Assembly (NCBI GenBank): GCA_028622995.1
Contig: JAJQJQ010000022.1
Span: forward strand, 434,001-498,000
Reading direction: 5' to 3'
DNA from: Panagrolaimus kolymaensis
Taxonomy: Eukaryota; Nematoda; Chromadorea; Rhabditida; Panagrolaimidae
Length of the DNA stretch: 64,000 bases
The translations under genes and the position numbers were made by a program. This document shows, piece after piece, positions 58,896 to 64,000 of this stretch; positions within the stretch are counted from its first letter, which is position 1, and each line of letters begins with the position of its first letter. A model generated the notes under the pieces. That model worked only from the letters and a program-made list of their open reading frames with translations. It did no database searches and was not told where the DNA came from.

Positions 58896-61800
58896 ATGGA
58901 TAATATTGAAAATGTTTATCAGGCATTTGATTGCCTCAGCAGCCAAAATGTTCAACAACGTCATGAAGCAGATCGATGGCTATTAGAATTTCAGAAATCC
59001 GTAAGGCTTTCTTTACGTTTATTATTGTCATTTCGTTTGGTTGAGAGGGTTTGATGCTGTATTGACGGATAAAAAACTTTGTTACTGTGATGATTTCTTT
59101 AATCATCTTTGACGAAAACTGACGAACTCAACCTCTAATATGTCTCTTTTTTATTTTGCAAACTAATCTCAATTTTTAGGTTTATGCCTGGGCAACATGT
59201 GATAAACTTTTACATGATAATCGAAATTATAATGCTACAGTATTTGCTGCACAAACAATGCGAAGAAAAATTCTGAATGATTTTCGTGAATTGCCGCATG
59301 ATTCATATTCATCACTTCGAGATTCAATAATACAACATTTAAAGCGAATTGAAAATCTTGATACTGTACATTATGGTACTGTGGTAACTCAATTAGCGCT
59401 GGCGCTAGCTGATTTGTATTTACAAGTGCCAGAATGGATCGGTTTTATCGTTGAAATTGTTAATTTGTAAGTGAACTTGGTCGATAAAAAGAGAATAATG
59501 TTTAATTTTTAGGTTTACATCTGGCAGTGGAAACTCTTTGAATATTATGCTTTCATTGTTAACTGTCTTTCCTGAAGAATTACAAGGCCGGGATTTAAGA
59601 TTAGGCGCAAATCGACGTGAAGCTGTCCAATCTGAACTTGCTGGAAATTTCAATAATGTTGTTCAAATTTTGGTAAGGACCTTTCCTTTGTTTTTGTTTA
59701 CTTTACCGATTGATTTTTTTAGACTCAAATCTTAAATGCCAATCAAGATAATCCATCAATGATCAAGAAGGTTCTACAGTGTATCAATGTTTGGGTCAAT
59801 AATCCACAGAATAAAACAGATGGCTTCGCTTCAAGTGAGCTATTGAAAAATATGCTCTTACTTTTGGTAATTTGTTTTTCTTTCTTCTCCAAATTTTATC
59901 ATTCCATTTATTCAATTTTAGAATGTAACAACAATTCCATCTGATATTTATCAAGCCAACTGTGAAGCATTATCATCAGCAGCCTGTTTAGCAGAAAATC
60001 CTAAACTCCATTATAATCTAGCAGTAACACTTCAACAAGGAATTTTTGCAACAGCTCAAACATTTCAAACATTAATGGATGCAGAAGATTTTGATAAACT
60101 TGCAGCATTGTCTCGTGTTTATATTGAATTAGCTGAATCATTTTTGGAAGAAATGGTAAACAATACTGGTTCACAAGTTGCTGATTTAAGTACAATCGAT
60201 TTGCTCTTGCTTATTGTGAATTATCATGATTATGCAGTAAGTGTTTTGAATAAGCTTTAATGTTGTTATTTCTCTTACTAATGATCCCATTTCAGTTAGT
60301 GGAATTAACATTCAATATTTGGTATCGATTATCTGAATTCATTTTTCAAATAACAGAAGACGAACAATATGCATCATTGTTGGAAAGCTTTCGGTAAGCG
60401 TTTGGTTAAAGAGTTCTATGAAGGAGTTGAGCTTGGATTTGTTACTGGTCAACTGATGATGCATGTGCTACCCTTGTTTAACTACTTTATGCCTTTCATG
60501 TTAAATTTTTTTGCTATACATGTTCTTTTTTAGACCATTCATTGAAAGATATATCTTGGCCTTACATCGGCATTGTCAACTTGATATTGATCATGATGGA
60601 ATTCTCGACGAGAAAGATGATTTTACTCAATTCAGAAACGCAGCATCCGATTCGGTCAAAGATGTATCATTTATTATTGGAACTATCAAACTTATGAAAA
60701 GAGTCAGTTGCTTCTTCTCATTTTACTGAGTTATATCATTTTTTATTTTAGATGCTTAGACTTATTCAAGAAAATCCATCAATGTCATGGCCAGAATTAG
60801 AATCAGCATTATTCATTGTGTCAACGGTTGTTAACAATGTTACAAATACTCAAGAAGAAGCACTTCCAGAATTTCTAAATATGATATTTTTGTTACCAAA
60901 AAATTCTCATGTTGCTCTTTTAAACACCGGTGCTGAATTTTTGGGATCATTTCCTGAATGGTTTGAAGATAGAAACGAACTCTTACGTAAGATTTTGCAT
61001 TTTTTATTGTTTGTATTGAAATAAAACATTGTTTTTAGATCATTCTTTTAAATGGTTGTTAAGCCTTTGTGATCATCAAGAACTTATTAAATCTACTGCA
61101 GAAGCCATTGATGGAATGTGCAAAATTCATTATCTTGTCTTAAGAGACTATTTTCCTGCTTTGATTTCTTTTCTTCATTCAATGGAACGATTACCAAATT
61201 ATGGACCAAGAATTGAACAAGCTGCTCAAGCTATTATTAGATGTAAGTTTACTCTTTCTCTAGTTGCTTTGTAAATTGCGATACATAAGTAATTCTTCCC
61301 TTTGAAAATGACGGTAGTTTAGCTGCAAATATTTTTTACACCTCTTATTTTTTGTACGATTTTTTGTTTTTCTTCAAATGGAAAAGAACTCTAGTTAATG
61401 TTATCTTCTTTTTTTGGAACATTGCTTTACACGCATTATCGAATTTAAAACACTTTTAAAAAACTTGTGCGATAAAAAAATGCTTGTATCGAAAAGGAAA
61501 AGAAATAAGCACCTGACGCTGATGAAACTGACCAAAAAGAGGAACACTCTTTTTCTTTTTTTTGCTTTACAGCTGGCTGACTTGTTGGCTATTTATTGAA
61601 AGCTTTCTCCTACTTGAGTCCACATTAACTTGCAAAATTCGATCGTGTGATATTATTTATTTTGAAATTAATCTTATTTGTTTTTCAGCGTGTGCTGCTT
61701 TACTAAATGATTTACCCGCAATCGACATCGTTCAACAATTGGAGCCTCTGTGTGCTGATTCAATAATCAATTTAAATAGAGTAAGTTTTGTTTTAATTTT

Positions 61801-63395
61801 CTGTAAATATTTGAGCTCATGATTCATGAAAGGGATAGTTTTTCTTGTCATTTTTAACCTTAATTTGAGGCGAGAGGAAATATTATTGATAAGGACATGA
61901 TGAACCTTTACTGTAAAAATTATTTGCAAGCACAATGATTCATGCATTTGTGTTTGGAAAAAAACTAATAACGATATTTTTTGTTTGCATTTGACAACCC
62001 GAAATCGAAATGGCGTCACTCGCCTGTCAGCTGCAATTGCGCTTTGTCATGACTATTTGGTTGAGGAAAGAATAAAGTGTAATGGGCTGTGAATAAACTA
62101 ACCCATCTCCTTACTTTTTTCTCCTTTTGTCGGAGCTTTTTCTCATTCTAGTTTTCTTTTCTCAAAATTGATTCAACCTACAAATCTCATTTCTTTTCTT
62201 TTTTTTAGATTGCAAATGCGCATAGAAATGGTGGCTTTGGTGGAGGTGATGGTTCTTCAAATGCATGGTCTCGAGCTAAAAATGATCCCTTAATTTGGAT
62301 GGATAGAATAACATCAGTATTTAAAACTCTTAAACCATGGAATGCTCAAAAAACTTTTCAACTTGAACATGCTAAACATAATGGAACTCCTGCAATGTTG
62401 GAAACTGTGCCTGAACTTCAAGTACCATGGTTTGAACTTGGTGGTAATGCATGGAACGCTATTGCACTTACAATTGAAGCACATCAAGATAATTCAAGAA
62501 TTGTGGAACATGCTTGTCGATGCTCTCGTTATCTTATTCGATCCATGGGATGGCAATCGGTTAAACTCGTCAATGATTTAGCTGGTTTGGTAAGGATTTT
62601 ATTTTAGAACTTTTAAAAGTTATTCATTTTCTTTTTTAGATTGTTCGAATATACGAAGCTCATCCACATTCATGTTTCCTCTATCTTGCTTCTGTAATAG
62701 TCGATGAATATGCTGTATCGGAAATAGTTCTACCGTATCTCATTGAAATGGGCGGCGTTATTGCCAGACGTTCATTTGTTCTTTTCCAAAAACCTAATGG
62801 TCTTCGTGACAATCCTGACACCGTTGATGACCTTTTCCGACTTGCTATTCGTTTTGTTCAAAGATCTCCTGCAGCTTTCTTCTCAACACCATTCTCTCGT
62901 GAACTCTTTCAATGTGGCATTCATGCCCTCGAACTTGATCATAGTGAAGCTCATCGTTCTGTAACAAAATTCTTCTGTGAAACGATTGAATCAGTTCGTA
63001 TGGCTATTCAAGCTGGTGGAGAATATCCTGTTTTAGATGCAGTTAAACAACTTTTTATGCAATGTGGTGAAGATCTTGTTTGTTGTTCTATCAATGGAGC
63101 TCTCTTTCATGTTTCTCATCCACTTCGTAAAGATATTGGTGAAGTTTTATTTGATTTACATCGAATATATCCTGAAAAATTCTCTGAATGGCTTAGAAAT
63201 TGTATAACGAAATTACAACAAGAACATCGACTTGGTGCAACGCCTGCTCAATTAGAAGCTTTCCATTCAAAAACAACATCGTAAGTTTTTTGTTCTTATT
63301 CGAATTCTTTATTTACTGTTATTATCTTTTTCAGTGCAACACGATCAAATGAAACTGTTATCTGCCTACGTGAACTATGCAAACTTTATTCATGA
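58896..63395 (+). CDS. tnpo3: Transportin-3 (TNPO3/transportin-SR), nuclear import receptor for SR proteins
   Basis: Importin-beta family karyopherin that imports phosphorylated SR splicing factors with RanGTP-dependent release. Thirteen exons: 58896-59000, 59180-59466, 59513-59672, 59723-59866, 59922-60236, 60296-60393, 60534-60702, 60752-60986, 61039-61242, 61689-61780, 62209-62589, 62640-63280, 63335-63395; 963 residues (human 923), in phase. HEAT-repeat character throughout. Family marks: early FAAQTMRRKI, ELPHDSYSSLRDS and VTQLALALADLYLQVPEW, matching TNPO3, then PEELQGRDLRLGANRR with the Arg-rich helix used for RS cargo. A Gly-rich insert (NGGFGGGDGSS) in exon 11 is unusual. The tail ends ...RELCKLYS. 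A TCTTTTAG 21 bases before the ATG is a likely trans-splice acceptor. AATAAA at 63779-63784. Confidence 0.92.
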
Positions 63396-63925
63396 ACATC
63401 TCTTGCTCTAAATCCACTGCTGAAAATTGTCTCGACGTCTCTGAATCAACCACAAAATTCTGTTTACTGCTATTTTAATTTATTTTTTGTTCTGTTTTTG
63501 TTAGTTTAAGCTTTTTCAACAAAGTCCAATACTCCATTTTTTTCGGTGTTTGTGCTTGTACAAATTAGGTGAGAATCATATAAAAAAAAAGAAAAAAACA
63601 ATTTTGTCTAATTTATTCTTTTTCATTTGCGTTTTTACGAGTTTTATTTATTTGAGTTGTTGAGTCATGTCTTTTGTCTTTTTAGGGTGCTTTCAATGCG
63701 AGTAAGTTGTTAAGATGAGAAATTATATTGTTTTTATAGGATTTACATTTTAGGATATTTTGTTGAGTATATTTTAGAAATAAAGCAAATGAAGTAACAA
63801 ATCTGTGTTTTTTGATTGGATGAATTTTTTAAGTCGAAGGTGTCGACTTTTTAATACTTTTTTTTTGATTTTGAAGTATGGAATTTGTTGTAAATTTTGT
63901 TTAATTTAAGCTGGTTTAAAAAAGA
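63396..63925. other. Intergenic after transportin-3
   Basis: 3' UTR of transportin-3 with a polyadenylation signal at 63779-63784 and, after it, only about 140 bp before the next plus-strand start. This short gap could continue the operon-like cluster. Nothing else is seen. Confidence 0.5.
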
Positions 63926-64000
63926 ATGCAGCGGCGGCAAAGTGATATTGATCGCGAATCGGTTAAAGATGGTGAGTTGGAATTTCATGAAGTCCAACAT
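63926..64000 (+). CDS. Start of an unrecognised gene, cut by the window end
   Basis: An ATG at 63926 opens a frame that stays open to the end (25 codons: MQRRQSDIDRESVKDG and onward). It is GC-richer at its first codons than the flanks, and a possible GGTGAG donor lies at 63971-63976. It is too short to identify. It may belong to the plus-strand cluster upstream. Confidence 0.4.
   Translation, partial: MQRRQSDIDRESVKDGELEFHEVQH

Overview
This is a window of nuclear DNA from an AT-rich nematode, outside Caenorhabditis as far as I can tell. The evidence is: genes cut by many short introns (about 45-60 bp) with GTAAGT-like donors and TTTTAG/TTTCAG acceptors; nematode-type families (an EGO-1/RRF-1 class RNA-dependent RNA polymerase, a DUF229 protein, a cuticlin-type ZP protein); closely spaced co-directional genes that look like an operon; and long AT-rich gaps full of A and T runs. 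I cannot name the genus. All exon boundaries below come from reading splice consensus and frame by eye; reading phase was checked across each junction.

Layout. 1-2255 (+): 3' part of a TCERG1/CA150-type WW/FF elongation regulator. 3112-3572 (+): divergent histone H3 variant. 4682-5041 (-): small MARVEL-like membrane protein. 7722-13260 (-): 14-exon RNA-dependent RNA polymerase. 14092-16448 (-): DUF229 sulfatase-like ectoprotein. 16649-17476 (-) and 17758-20476 (+): divergent pair APC11 and DNA ligase IV. 23256-32332 (+): ATP10-type P4-ATPase whose introns hold two genes on the opposite strand (an ITPase, 23573-24491, and a two-domain orphan, 28286-30124) plus a 626-bp hAT-type MITE (27581-28206). 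33117-36034 and 36425-38297 (+): a coiled-coil protein and a Gln/Pro/Ser-rich basic protein, both unrecognised. 39582-42153 (-): ZP-domain protein.

42154-47352 is a 5-kb AT-rich gap without a gene I can support. 47353-55093 is the most notable region: two Helitrons joined head to tail (an intact autonomous copy encoding a 1763-residue RepHel protein, directly followed by a 1.1-kb non-autonomous copy), together sitting at one A|T target site.

After it come rps-11 (-) and, divergently, a tight + cluster: ISD11/LYRM4 (Fe-S assembly), MNAT1/MAT1 (TFIIH CAK subunit) and transportin-3, probably an operon. A new gene begins at 63926 and runs off the window. The single-copy genes are mostly housekeeping (transcription, ubiquitin ligase, end joining, nuclear import, translation, Fe-S assembly, nucleotide sanitation) and the RdRP points to an active secondary-siRNA pathway. 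I found no tRNA, rRNA, known miRNA or CRISPR array.
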